Of a DNA stretch of 64,000 nt, positions 32,480 to 44,028 are shown piece by piece. The notes beneath the pieces were generated by a model. That model was not told the origin of the DNA, searched no databases, and saw only the letters and a list, made by a program, of their open reading frames with translations. This stretch comes from Allolobophora icterica (Eukaryota > Annelida > Clitellata > Crassiclitellata > Lumbricidae), in assembly GCA_963556255.1 (NCBI GenBank), contig OY744613.1, positions 51,172,745 through 51,236,744 on the forward strand, read 5' to 3'. Both the position numbers and the translations under genes were made by a program. Numbering within the stretch: the first letter of the stretch is position 1; the number at the start of each line of letters is the position of its first letter.

Positions 32480-32770
32480 CTATGTACTGTTGTATTGGCA
32501 CGTAAGGCATGAAGCTCGACAAGCGTTGAACCACCATCCCGCACTAAACACCTGGGCGCAGTTGTCAGGGTGTCTGTCGTTGTCGTTGTCCCAGGTTGAG
32601 AATCTCATTCCAACGTGAATATGGTCGGAACCCGTGGATGTGTAATTGAGCGAATCTGCGGCATTTCCGCTGAATCCTGAGAGGCGAAGGGCGTATTTGT
32701 TGTTTTCTGAATCAAGAGAAAAGTTGGCATAATCAGCGATGAACCATCTACCGCTCGCTTTCAGTTGTAC
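32480..32770 (-). CDS. Fibrinogen-domain protein, last exon (C-terminal FReD)
   Basis: The acceptor TATTTTCCAG|G (AG at 32772-32771) opens a 96-codon exon. Translation gives WFIADYANFSLDSENNKYAL, LSGFSGNAADSLNY, MRFSTWDNDND (calcium-site DxDND) and NCAQVFSAGWWFNAC, the canonical C-terminal half of a fibrinogen-related domain. The phase-0 join to 39544 gives ...YSLRIE|VQLKASG, exactly the usual FReD continuity. A TAG at 32482-32480 stops the frame after QYNST, but the same frame continues to a TGA at 32404-32402 with FFWYSMNHLESGS and ARMMIKSI, which looks like the normal FReD end. The exon therefore seems to carry a premature stop. Confidence 0.85.
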   Translation of the reverse strand, partial: VQLKASGRWFIADYANFSLDSENNKYALRLSGFSGNAADSLNYTSTGSDHIHVGMRFSTWDNDNDRHPDNCAQVFSAGWWFNACRASCLTCQYNST

Positions 32771-32812
32771 CTGGAAAATATAAATGCCTTAGCTACACTA
32801 TTCTATGGCATA

Positions 32813-33040
32813 ACGTAGGGGAGACTTGGCGCCCTTGATACTAAGTAGTTATCTATTTACTTACTGATTTAATAATCGCAAGTAGGGTTTCAGCGTATTG
32901 AGAAAATCATACAGGAAGTAAGTCGAAATGATTTTCTCAATACGCTGGTACCCTGCTTGCTATTATTAAATCAGTAAGTTAATAGATAACTACTTTATCA
33001 AGGGTGCCTTAGTATCAAGGGTGCCAAGTCTCCCCTACGT
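32813..33040. mobile_element. Hairpin MITE next to a splice acceptor
   Basis: Left arm ACGTAGGGGAGACTTGGC... and right arm ...GCCAAGTCTCCCCTACGT pair over about 90 bp each (AGTAGTTATCTATT, TACTGATTTAATAAT and CAGCGTATTGAGAAAATCAT are all mirrored), with a short loop near 32920. It has no coding capacity, and no clear target duplication could be separated from the TIR. It lies 43 bp upstream of the acceptor of the last fibrinogen exon. Confidence 0.8.
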
Positions 33041-33555
33041 CTGCAAAAAGCATTATATAATATACTCCGCTTACTTGGTTAAAAATATTATTTAAAATCC
33101 GATCATTCCCTCAAGCACTCTAACTCTATCCATCCGTCACTTCATCCATTTTCCTACCTGTGTCTGCAGTAAGTTGCATATTTTGTTCTCGTCATTTATC
33201 TTCATTTTCTGTGCTACATAGTTTTCTTTCATTTGTGAATTTTCATGAACGATACGTCTCCTCGTATCGTATTGTGTGCGTCATTGTGATTTTTCTTCGA
33301 CATATTTCATCGTTTCAAATTACTTTAGAACTTATATATGAACGAACTGAAGCGTATGATGTACAACCATGACAAGCAACTAAGCTTCGCTACCTTGGAC
33401 AAGCTTCGCAGCGGCGCGTAACAAATACACGTTAATTTCCTAATCTCACTGTTCTGGCTTCGTGCCCATTTCTAGGAATCGCCTAGTCTGGATGACGCAT
33501 AATTTAGATCAGGCACTAGAGGCCTGTTTTCATTCGTCCAGGTATCGCGAAACCG
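33041..33555. other. Intron sequence, nothing recognised
   Basis: Intron of the fibrinogen-domain gene on the minus strand; no repeat recognised. Confidence 0.4.
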
Positions 33556-33559
33556 GAGG

Positions 33560-35520
33560 CATAACGTGACAATTTGACCCGATTTGGACGTTTCAATATA
33601 CGCTCTGTTGACAACAAGGTCTATGACGTCAGAGTGCTCGTGCATCAGGAGAGGCTCATTTTTGCCCTGACTGAATCCTTACACGAGGACTCTGACTGCA
33701 CGAGCACCAAGCGTGTCTGGGATGGGATAACACCTGATAGTAGTTGCCAGACCGATCGGCGATAAGCGACGCTAGGGAAAGGTATCTTTAAATCTATTAA
33801 CCATGGCGACAATATGAAGGCTCGAAGTCTGGCCCTGTGACTGACACTGCATGCTGGTTCAAAGGATAAGAAAGGGGCACAGGTTCACTCGCTAGAAAGC
33901 TGTCCCACCAGAAGTTCTCTGATTACTGGAAGTCGAAATTAGCATCGTCTGGGTCAATCGTGCGTGGTAATCAGTGAACGAGCTGCTTGGCGAAGAGAAA
34001 AACGCTGCGAGGGCTGGATCTTTCTCTGCTGCCCTCTGTACACGAAAACGAAAATCGCATCCAAAGCAAACGCAAGCGAGGCTATTTTTAGTTATAGCCC
34101 TACTCAAGACATGAGTGATCTCCGACCGTTTACCAGAGATTAATGCAAGTGATACGAGTTTTACTAATGGCCCAACTCTAGGCATGTGCAAGTACCGACC
34201 TATTATCACCGACTATGTCCTAAAGTCATTGTTTTATCATCAGCGAAACGATGTTCTCTTGACATACTTCCAGCGTGGTTGATGAAGGAGTAGGCTATCA
34301 AGCTGTTCAACCAAATGTCCAAATGGAAGCCCGCAATGGTAAAGCCACTCCGTAAGAAAGCTGAAACCGAGGAATCGTCACCTGGGAATTTCAGACGGGA
34401 TCCCAATCTAACGTTCGATTCAAAAGTACTTGATCGTATTGCCAAGAATCAGCTGACCGAGTATTTATCTAGATCTCGTTCCTTCCTGGGTTTCAATATG
34501 GCCACTCCAAGGAGATGCGTTTCTTAAAGTGTTCTCGAATTTAGTCGATACATAGATTCAAGCGAATTGGCGCTTAATATGTCACTACTTGGTATGTCGG
34601 TTGCATTCCACACAATCGACCACGTCACAGCTTAATTCAGCGAATCTCGGGCTCGCTATGAATCATGGATAGAGCTCTCTGTTGGCTTGAATCTTTCATA
34701 AGTGGTGCAGATAATCTGTCCATTTTGCAGTGGATCAATGCTTGGCCCTCTTCTTTTTGTAAAGTATACATCATGCAAGTACATGGCCTCCATCACTAAT
34801 GCCATGCAGACGATAGACAGCTTTACTTCATTCTGAAAGCCATAAGAAACTTCTGAACTGAAGCAGAGAGCGCTGCAACATATCGAGCGCATTTCGGAGT
34901 GGATGATTCTGATCGTCTCAAACTCAGCAAATCAAAGGCCGAGTTCTTATGCTGCATTACCCTCTGCGTCGCCTTCTATTTGGCGACAGTAGGGCCTACA
35001 TCCGACGTAGTGATGCAGAAGTTCTACCAGCTGACACCATCCGCAACAACGAAATCCACGTTGACAGCTGTGCGACTATTACGGACCACGTGCGTCACCT
35101 CGTTCCAGGCTGTTTGAAGCTGCGTCGTAAGAAAACCATCCGCAGATTCATTCCAACGTCAACCGCCGTCATCTTTGTCAACAATATCATAGATTCCAGA
35201 CGTGATTACTGCAACATAATACTGGCGGTCTGCCGACTTGTCAGCTAGAGTGGCCACAGTTGGTGTTTACTGTGCTGGACGTCTCATACATGGTCGGTAA
35301 CTGATCTGCTGCACGACAACCCATATTGGTGGAATGTTACTCAGCGGATTACCTTCAAACTTAGCTTAATAACTTACCTAGTCCTGATGATCTTATGCAA
35401 AGTACAACTCTGATTTCTGCCTTCGGGTAGCAGACAGCTGAAACAGATTTCGGCGACGATACTCATCTAGAAATTCAATACAATGTCAGTCTGACCCTTG
35501 TGAGTCAACTCGTTCGAAGC
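33560..35520 (+). mobile_element. Old CR1-like LINE (endonuclease to RT), heavily decayed
   Basis: 33574-33765 contains FNIRSVDNKVYDVRVLV and FALTESLHED, the start of an AP-endonuclease domain. 34315-34500 contains WKPAMVKPLRKK, NFRRDPNLTFDSKVLDRI and NQLTEYLSRSR, the N-terminal RT blocks. Later blocks (MLGPLLFVKYTS, the QRALQHIERISEWM region, then SANQRPSS) are scattered over frames to about 35520. Many stops make it a fossil. It lies antisense to the fibrinogen-domain gene, inside its second intron. Confidence 0.75.
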
Positions 35521-35521
35521 T

Positions 35522-35707
35522 GTTTTTAAATAAATAAATAAATAAATTCTAGAGATTAGAGTGCCGTATATTCGTAGACAGTCGATAAGATCGAAGCAAC
35601 GATTCAGAAGCACTTGGGTCGCTACGCAGTGGCTTGAGGTGGATTCGAACCTGCAACCCTCCGGTTACAAGGCACCGACCTACACCACTACACCACCGCG
35701 TCCCCCG
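35522..35707 (-). mobile_element. tRNA-derived SINE (tRNA-Thr-like head)
   Basis: On the minus strand GGTGGTGTAGTGGTGTAGGTCGG (A box), a CTTGTAA anticodon-type loop and GGTTCGAATCC (B box) are followed by a body of about 110 bp and an (ATTT)n tail (plus-strand AAATAAATAAATAAATAAATT at 35529-35549). It is inserted between two LINE fragments. Confidence 0.8.
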
Positions 35708-36530
35708 ACCAACTGCTTCATTTAAAACCATGGGCAGATTCATTCCAACCTCAACAGCTGTCCTCTTGGTCATAGTCTCCAAAGTTTACTACTGCAATCA
35801 GCTGCTCGCAGGTGTGCCGACTTGTCAACTACAGCGGATACAGTAGATGCTTAACTCTGCTGCAAGCCTCATATATGGCCGTACACCGTCAGATCGCGTC
35901 ACTGATCTACTGTGCGACAATCTAGGCTCGTTGTGTGTTCCTCAGGGCATTATAAACTGTGCTTGATAACTCTGTAAAGCATTGAATGATCTTATGCTGG
36001 ACTACATCTCTGACTTCTGCATTCGGGTAGCAGACAGCCGGAACAGATGTCGGCTACAATCCTCATCTAAAAATCAACTACAAGTCCCACTTTCTTCAAC
36101 GAAGTTTAGCGACAGTTCTTTCTCTGTCGCTGAACCCAGACCCACTGGGCGGAGTAGTCTTCTACGGTTCTAGGACTTTCCGCCCCTAGAAGATTCGCCC
36201 CCGACATTTCTTCCCCGGAACTTTCGTCCCCGGAAGATTCTCCCCCGACATTTCGCCCCCGGAACTTTCGCCCCCGGAAGATTCATCGTTAATCCAGCTT
36301 CTAGTCATAGTTATATTATCATCATAGATCCAGCTTCGGGTTTGAACTGTATTAGCCTTAGTTACATTTTCACCATAGATCCCGCTTCTAGTCTTAGTTA
36401 CATTTTCATCCGAGGACGAATCCTCCCGGGGGCGAAATGTCGGGGGCGAATCTTCCGGGGGCGATTCTTCCGGGGGCGAAATTTCCGTATCCCGTCTTCT
36501 ACGGCCTCTTCTGTGTCATTGCGTTATATA
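35708..36530 (+). mobile_element. Decayed LINE fragment, split by a foldback element
   Basis: Scattered blocks of the LINE C-terminal region (NHGQIHSN.., SAARRCADLSTT.., the SGSRQPEQMSATILI stretch) parallel those in the neighbouring copies at 35.1-35.5 and 37.4-38.1 kb. It is interrupted by the foldback element at 36168-36493. Confidence 0.5.
36168..36493. mobile_element. Foldback-like element D, CCCCCGGAA arrays, 11-bp TSD
   Basis: The left arm has repeated 14-15-bp units (TTCGCCCCCGGAACT, GAAGATTCTCCCCC). The right arm has the inverted form (GGGGGCGAATCTTCC). The centre holds about three copies of a roughly 42-bp unit containing CATAGATCCAGCTTCTAGTC. GTCTTCTACGG occurs at both borders (36157-36167 and 36494-36504), an 11-bp target duplication. 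No coding capacity. The organisation resembles copies A-C, but the unit sequence and core differ. Confidence 0.85.
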
Positions 36531-36930
36531 AATTGTCTAAGCATTATCACTAATTTTGGAAATCGCTCCATAGCCATAGCTTTTCCGCCCTGTGGCATAA
36601 ACATCCGCAGGATTACGATCGTTCTCTGATCCATTCAACGAACTCACCAAAACTGCACCTCTTGCCATCAATGACATTTCTGCCAATGTCTTTAATCTAA
36701 AAACTGAACGCACTCCTTTCCTTAACCCTCTCGCCAAGCTAGTTCTAAACGCTATCCTCAGTATCCATTTCATTGTCTACCTTCGCGACCAATGGATTTG
36801 TGACGTGTGAGCGATTCTCACCTTCAGTGTCTATCGGTTTTGTTTTGACGAAGCGCCGGTGATTTAGCTGGTTTTTGAAATTTGACATTTTATTTCGGCG
36901 GTGTATACACTTGAAAAATGTCCAGTAACA
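36531..36930. other. Intron sequence, nothing recognised
   Basis: A 78-codon minus-strand frame (36537-36773) has no signature I can name. Confidence 0.3.
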
Positions 36931-37249
36931 GAGATATCAGTTACAGGCCTATGGTCCTTTGTCAAGAATGCCAAATTTTAGTTGCTTTACGGTGGAAAGA
37001 AAGCAAAATTAAATGTGCTTTATCTAAATTTAACTATATTTACTCTGAACTGTAATCGTAATCGTAGACAAATTTCAAAGGCGTCACTCCAAAGCTAAGC
37101 GCATAAAATAAGCTTTATTCACAGATGCTGCGTCGTGTCCGATTGGTTGTTCAAAGATGTCAAGTGAAGACCATTTAGAAACTAGCCTACTTACTAAAAT
37201 ACTGGAATAAAAGATAAGCTAACTAACTAAAACATTGCAGTCTTCATTT

Positions 37250-37345
37250 ACAAGTATCTCTACGCGAATAGCATAGACAATACCTATTCCGTTGGTAAGA
37301 CGATGGACTTTTTGTTTCCCAAAATCGCCTCGTCCTATATCCACA
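37250..37345 (-). pseudogene. Decayed duplicate of fibrinogen exon 2 (3' half)
   Basis: The minus strand reads DIGRGDFG, KQKVHRLTNGIGI and YAIRVE, aligning with DIGRGEFWLGNEKTHLL...YSLRIE of the exon at 39544-39782. The donor GAG|GT has become GAG|AT, so splicing is lost, and a LINE starting near 37347 removes the 5' half. The sequence on the intron side (36935-37250) also matches 39200-39540, so the duplication included intron. Confidence 0.75.
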
Positions 37346-37346
37346 T

Positions 37347-38130
37347 AGCAGGCCTATATGAAGCGGATCATACAAGCGCATGGCCTCCTTCAACACTGCT
37401 ATGCAGAGGATACAAAGCTTCCCCTCATCTGTGACCCATCACAAACCGTCGGACTGAAGCAGAGAGTGTTACAGTGTATCGAACGCATTTTGAAGTGGAT
37501 GGTTTCTAAATGTCTCAAAACTCGATCAATCAAAGTCTATAATATTGATGTTTGACTGGCTGGTACCATCCACAACATTGCAATCACTTACTGTAGACAG
37601 CTGTCGGCCCACCTGAGTAAACTCCTTCGCGGCTGTTTTACCCAACTGTGTCATATTAAGCCCGTCAGCAGATTCATTCCATCCTCAGCCGCCGTCATCT
37701 TGGTTATCATCGTCACAGTCTCCTCAGTTGACTACTGCAACAGCCTACTTGCGGTTCTCCCGACTTCTCAGCAAGAGTGGCCATAACCTGTGCCTTACTC
37801 AGCTGTACGTATCATATATGACTCTGCACACCTTGATTAGGTAACTGATCTGCCGCGCGACAACCCGTACTGGTTGCGTTTTCCTAAATGGATTACTTAC
37901 AACATACGCATGATAATTTTGCAAGCACTGAATGATCTTAAGTGGGCCTACATATCTGAATCCTGCATTCGGTTAGAAGACAAACGGAATAGATTTCGGC
38001 TCCGATCCTCGTGCCCTTCTCTGTCGCTGAACTCACTGCGTGGAATAGTCTTTCTGATCAAGTGAAGAATGCACCATCTCTAGATACATTCAAGTCTCAG
38101 CTTAAGATTTACCATTTTAAACTATTTTTA
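37347..38130 (+). mobile_element. Decayed CR1-like LINE (RT palm to C-terminus)
   Basis: It begins within RT: HGLLQHCYAEDTKLPLICD is a YADD-box block with A-E-D replacing A-D-D. QTVGLKQRVLQCIERILKWM follows, then VDYCNSLLAVLP, ALNDLKWAYISE and LNSLRGI blocks in shifting frames. Confidence 0.75.
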
Positions 38131-38590
38131 TGACAGCCGTTGATTTTTGGAACTCATATACAACGCCTTTTCTTCGGCCTCGGCTGCGTAACGTATAGTC
38201 TTATCATAATTACTGTTACTGTTTCCGTCACTAAAATTTGAAACTCGCTCCAGCTGTTTCGCACGCTGGAATGAACTCCCGCCAGAATTACAACAGTTCT
38301 CATAAAGTAATGCGAACGCAGCCAAATTGTACATCTGGCAATCTCTGCACATGTCTTTCATTAAAAATGTAGAAACAATCACCTGTCGCAAATTGTGATT
38401 CCTCGCCTCCTTATTTATGTCACCGTTCAAATCTAAACAGCATAACCTATACCCGTCTGGCTGTCTGCATGTCTGACTCTTGAATCCTGTGACTCTGAAC
38501 CGATTCTGTCCTTCACTGATTGTTAACTCTATTTTGACTAAGCTCCCGTTAGTATGCTGATTCCCGTACTTGATTTTTTGTGCATTTGTA
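38128..38590 (-). CDS. Unidentified cysteine-rich exon or ORF
   Basis: An open minus-strand frame of about 154 codons runs from a possible acceptor (TTTTTTTAG| at 38593-38591) to a TAA at 38128. An internal ATG lies at 38430. It reads with protein-like composition: FRVTGFKSQTCRQPDGYRLC, then CLDLNGDINKEARNH, LRQVIVSTFLMKDMCRDC, LLYENCCNSGG and SSFQRAKQLERV. It has eight cysteines, several as CC or CxxC. I do not recognise a family. It lies on the coding strand of the fibrinogen-domain gene within its second intron, and could be an alternative last exon or a separate gene. Its last codons overlap the end of the opposing LINE. Confidence 0.45.
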
Positions 38591-38594
38591 TAAA

Positions 38595-39540
38595 TCTAAA
38601 AAAATACAGCGGTTCTTATCTGAATTGAACAGGGGAGAAAAGCATGCTGATCTCTACCGGTTGAAATTACCTACAATTTATAGACACAGATAATATTACA
38701 AGTCACATCGGAAACTCAAGAGGGACGCATGTCCGGCTGATAATGAATATTCTAAGCGTTTTTACTAGAAAAAAGGTCCCGGAACTGAACAATTATGGAA
38801 GGACAAAAAACCCGAGAGAAACGGTATTGGAGGTTGGGAGGGGTCTCAATAAACACTGAAAACAGTTCACAACATTTAAATTAAATTAAAATAACTAAGT
38901 TATTGTTTTTATTATTAAAATAAATAAATTATTTTTTAGTAGCTGTAAAAGGTGCCGGAACGCCGTTCCGGCGCGTTCCGGCTGAAAAAAGCACTCGTTT
39001 AATTAATTATTAATTAATATTCTACAGTTTAATAATTAAAGTTTGGAAAGAGATGTTTTCTGATAAAAATCTTTAATGAATTTTACAGAAATATTACAGA
39101 GATAGATACTGATCGATTTACAAACAAAAGACTAATCTTATCCATATGGAAAGTATCCATATCATGACAGAAATTATGGCTAGGTGTTGGACTGCCTTGA
39201 CGGTTGGAGCACGGCAAAACTAAAAGCGCTTTATCCAAATTTAACGATAACTTATTAGCTCTGAACCGTAATCGTTAAGTCCAAATTTCTAAAGCGTTAA
39301 GCTAAAGCCAAGCGCAGTGGCTCAGTTTATTCATGAACGCTGCGTCGAGTCAGAAAGGTTGTCCAGAGATGCGGGTGAAGAATCGTTAAGCAACTAGCCT
39401 GATTACTCATAGACTGCGGTAATGTTTATTAACTGAATTTTTGAGGTTTAGATTTAGATATTTATTTTTACCTTTTAAACTTTCGGAAACTACCTTGTGG
39501 TTGTAACCAAGAAATATAATATTATAATATAATATATTAC
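38595..39540. other. Intron sequence with repeat ends
   Basis: 39225-39400 carries a LINE/SINE end similar to 37030-37190. The palindromic TGCCGGAACGCCGTTCCGGCGCG lies near 38952-38978. Confidence 0.4.
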
Positions 39541-39543
39541 TAC

Positions 39544-39782
39544 CTCTATGCGAAGGCTATAGCTGAGCCCAGATCCTGTGGTCAGTAGATGGGTTTTCTC
39601 GTTTCCGAGCCAAAACTCGCCTCGTCCTATATCTCCAAATCCATTCCTATATTCGGTCCAATTTCGAGATAAGTTCAGAGATCCGTCGAAACGGTGCATT
39701 AAGACTATCCAGCCGTTCACACTGGGGAGCAGAACAAGACCATCTCCCAAGTGAATAACAGTCTCTTGTCGGAGGGGAACTC
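39544..39782 (-). CDS. Fibrinogen-domain protein, middle exon (N-terminal FReD)
   Basis: The acceptor CTTGTACAG| (AG at 39784-39783) and donor GAG|GTAGTA (GT at 39543-39542) enclose 239 bp: two bases completing a glycine codon, then 79 codons. The product reads NGWIVLMHRFDGSLNLSRNW, TEYRNGFGDIGRGEFWLGNE and HLLTTGSGLSYSLRIE, the classical first half of a fibrinogen-related domain (GW.V..RR.DGS..F...W..Y..GFG). Phase 1 in and phase 0 out match the neighbouring exons. Confidence 0.9.
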
Positions 39783-40315
39783 CTGTACAAGAAAAGAAAG
39801 CTTTAGAAAATATAGTGCAATCTTCCTACTTCACCAACTTCATAATCACACGAGTAGAAAGAAATAGGAACTCTCAAAGTCGACTTCATCCCTAACCAGC
39901 TCTAAAAACCTTTTAGCCTACGTGGTACTTGTCAAGGGAGTGCAAATCGCATAGTCAGCGTAAATTCTCCGTTTAGAATGTAGGAGTAGGAAATTTTCTC
40001 AGTTTAAATGTTTTCCATGATTATCTGGATAGAACCAGTACCTTAACGGTATCACATTGGTTCGATACTTCAAAGTGATAGGCTAGATCCTTTGTTAATC
40101 ATATTTCCTCTCAAGCAAAAATTATTTCCTTTCAAAATTTCCCACACGTTTTTGGCGGTTACACCAATAATGCTCATCGAAGTTTTGCTTATAACATGAC
40201 ACGCATAAATGGTTATAAATGGTTCAGAAACATATTATTTTTTTTATGCCCCGAGGTATACAGGATCCCTCAGGGACTTCAATATTAACTAATGTAAAAA
40301 AAGTGTCCGCAATGG
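39783..40315. other. Intron sequence, nothing recognised
   Basis: Intron 1 of the fibrinogen-domain gene. TGCCCCGAGGTATACAGGATCCCTCAGGG near 40248-40278 recurs at 42500 as part of a repeat family. Confidence 0.4.
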
Positions 40316-40380
40316 CCCTATTATTATTATTATTGTTATTATTATTATTATTATTATTACATTATTATTATTATAGACCT
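40316..40380. repeat. (ATT)n microsatellite
   Basis: Interrupted ATT array directly before the LINE fragment. Confidence 0.85.
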
Positions 40381-40390
40381 ATATTATTAT

Positions 40391-41215
40391 AGGCCTTTCA
40401 GAAAGAGCTACTGATTCTACTGCTAAAGCCAGACTGTTAGCTGCGCAATCACCACACTCAGGAGACTGGCTTCAAGCACTACCCATAACAATCGCAGGAT
40501 TACGGATGCCAGGAGAAGTACTGAGAATAGCAGCCGGCATCCGGCTGGGCACTGCGTAATGTGAAAAACACACATGTAAATGTGGGGCGGCAGTAGAATC
40601 CAACGGCCATCACGGATTCTCTTGCATCAAGGGAACTGGAAGGCAACAACGACATGCCATGATCAATGACGTGGTTTGGCGGGCCTTCATCAGAGCCAAA
40701 ATACCGGCTATCAAAGCACCCAATGGCCTCTCCAGAGCTGACGGAAAAAGGCCTGATGGAGTCACCATCATACCCTGGGCCAGAGGTCGATGCTTAGCGT
40801 GGGATGTCACGGTGCCAGATACGTTCGCAGCATCATACCAGCATGTAACATCGCAAAATGCAGGTGCCGCAGCGGAAAAAGCAGCCCACAATAAGGAAAA
40901 CAAATATGCTGCCATCTCACAATCGCACCATTTCATCCCTGTAGCAGTCGAAACCTCAGGAAGCTGGCATGCCGAGTCACTGGAATTTATCCAAGAACTT
41001 GGTGCCAAGATAAAAGCAGCCACAGGTGATCAGCGTGAGACCAGCCATCTGCTCCAGCGTCTCTCAGTTGCCCTACAAACTGGAAACTCTCTCTCTGTTC
41101 TAGGCACCTCGGATTTGAACAACAAGGAGACCGTGCAGCCAGGACTGAATGTCGGTCTATAGCCTAGAATCCCTAGATACAGTTAACAATTCGTCTGAAT
41201 ATGACTTTGTTGGTT
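40391..41215 (+). mobile_element. LINE ORF2 C-terminal part with PD-(D/E)XK-like motif
   Basis: A plus-strand frame, broken once near 40560, contains ARLLAAQSPHSGDWLQALPI, a cysteine/histidine cluster (CKCG...NGHHGFSC), RRADGKRPDGVTIIPW-like and LAWDVTVPDTFAAS blocks, and HHFIPVAVETSG...LGAKIKAATGDQRETSHLLQ. This is the C-terminal region of a common animal non-LTR family. The RPDG...WDVTV pair resembles a restriction-like nuclease core. The open part is 40659-41162. It ends in a (ATA)n tail. Confidence 0.7.
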
Positions 41216-41216
41216 G

Positions 41217-41255
<39 letters not shown>

Positions 41256-41295
41256 TATTATTATTATTATTATTATTATTATTTTTTTTTTTTTG
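41216..41295. repeat. (AAT)n/(ATT)n palindromic microsatellite
   Basis: AAT repeats switch to ATT near 41256, forming an inverted array, then a T run. Confidence 0.9.
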
Positions 41296-41527
41296 GCCTA
41301 AGAAATATATTCCCACACAACGCCCTTTAAATTCTTTACTTTAGACATTGATATAATAATTATTATTGCACTCGCCAAGTTTAATTAAGCAAAAATAACT
41401 GCCGTTTGCGACAAAGAACAGCGTTCGTCAATAGTAAAGCGTCATAGGCCTATGACGTCATCAGCAAGTAAATACCATGAACGGATGATTAAAACAATTA
41501 GACTACGTAGCCCAGTGCAGCGCAATC

Positions 41528-41604
<77 letters not shown>
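41528..41604. repeat. (ATT)n microsatellite
   Basis: Pure ATT array of about 75 bp. Confidence 0.93.
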
Positions 41605-41756
41605 CTTTATTAATTCAAATCGACAAGCACACAGCAAGATCACATCAGAAAATGACAGTACAATCAAGATCATAATAATAATATGATCCCTCAGGTGGTC
41701 AAAACTATTCCGGAGATATTATGGTGTTATTATGGAACAGCTTCTCCCTCGTCAAG

Positions 41757-41890
<134 letters not shown>

Positions 41891-41924
41891 TACCCATTGC
41901 ACCCCTTACTTATCCCATTCTCTT

Positions 41925-42180
41925 GTTTATCCTGTTGGTGCTTCGGCACCCGTGAGTACTACCCATACTTTTAATACTGTACTTATTAGATCGTCTGAGG
42001 TTTTGGCTAATTCTGGTGGTAGCATGTGTGCTTGGAGTTCGCTTGTGCTCGCGGCAAAGGCCAAGAAGGCAGAGAGTGCCAGCGTAGCAGCACAGCGTAT
42101 CCCAGGGCCACCATTCTTCACTAGAAGGGATGCCTTGAGACAATTCTTATAGGAAAGTTCCACATTCAAAATGATCAACA
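41925..42180 (-). mobile_element. LINE fragment, same family as 40391-41215
   Basis: The minus strand encodes LKASLLVKNGGPGIRCAATL and ALSAFLAFAASTSELQAHML, the GGLGIR...LAPSAFL block that precedes the C-terminal region of this LINE family. Opposite orientation to the neighbouring copy. Confidence 0.65.
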
Positions 42181-42465
42181 ATCATTTTCTTAACAAAGAG
42201 TAAAATCTGGTTAGACTAAGATAATCGACACATACGGCTGTTCGCATTGTATAGAGGAGCTTTAGGGTGCTCAATCCATTTCGCAACAGGATTAGAGCGT
42301 CAGGGAGTGAAGCATGGAGAACCTCATTACAGCTAGTTCCAGGACATCCGCTTTCTAATTTTCCACCTTATCGACATCTGGCCCAGGCATCAGAGGTGAG
42401 CCCAACGGCGTCGTCTCTCCTTAAAGCGTGCACGTGAAGCCGTAGAACGAGGTATCGTCGACTTT

Positions 42466-42900
<435 letters not shown>

Positions 42901-42901
42901 T

Positions 42902-43090
<189 letters not shown>

Positions 43091-43289
43091 ACATATTTAT
43101 TAAACACCACTAACCAAGAAGACCAAGCATCAATCGATGGCGCTGAGTGAAGACCCAATATCCCTACACAGTAACCGTCTCAATGAAATGGGCATTGCAG
43201 TCAGTTTGCCTTGCGGCAAACTAACAGTTATATAGGCCTACTGGATGATGTTAGCGACTACCGGAAGTGAAATTATTGTAGGTCCACGT

Positions 43290-43480
43290 TCACTCTAGTG
43301 CCACCTACTAATTTCCTTCTCTACTCAAGACTTATCTTTTCAGATTGATCATCCACCAGAGACTGCCTCACATTTAGAGGACTGATCTTCTGGATATTGA
43401 CCTGATTTCAGCTTTGTTTTGGTCCGCCATGGGAGGAAGTGTTATCTAGATTTAACAAGCGGTATTGAAATTACAAATTA
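43290..43480 (+). mobile_element. LINE 3' end remnant
   Basis: ACTTATCTTTTCAGATTG...GCCTCACATTTAGAGGACTGATCTTCTGGATATTGACC matches the 3' end of the LINE copy at 46600-46740. Confidence 0.5.
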
Positions 43481-43854
43481 ATATTAGTATAATAATGGCT
43501 GGTGCGGTGGCCAAGATGGCAGCAACTAGAATTTTTTCAAATACAATGCCTTGCTCGAATCGTACGAATTCATCCCCCTGGCTTTTGAAACTTATGATTC
43601 CATAAACAAAAGCGGCTTACTTTTCTATCTGACTTAAGGCACAACCTGATTCGTATATCTGGAGGCACTCGAGAAGGTAGCTATCTCTCTCAGCGACTCT
43701 CAATAATCATACAGCGCGTCAACACCGTTGCTTTTCGCGGTACCTTCTTTATGCCAAATTTGGAGGAAACGTAACCGTTCCAGATACTCATTTTCTATCT
43801 CCGGACAACTTTTGTATCACCTGAGGGAACGTATTTAATAAATAATAAAAATGA

Positions 43855-43880
43855 CAATGATGATGATGATGATGATGATG

Positions 43881-43936
<56 letters not shown>

Positions 43937-44028
43937 TGTTGATGATAATAGTTAAAATAATAATAATAATATTATTATTAATGTTAATATTAATAATAAA
44001 ATTAATAATAATAATAATAATAATTATC

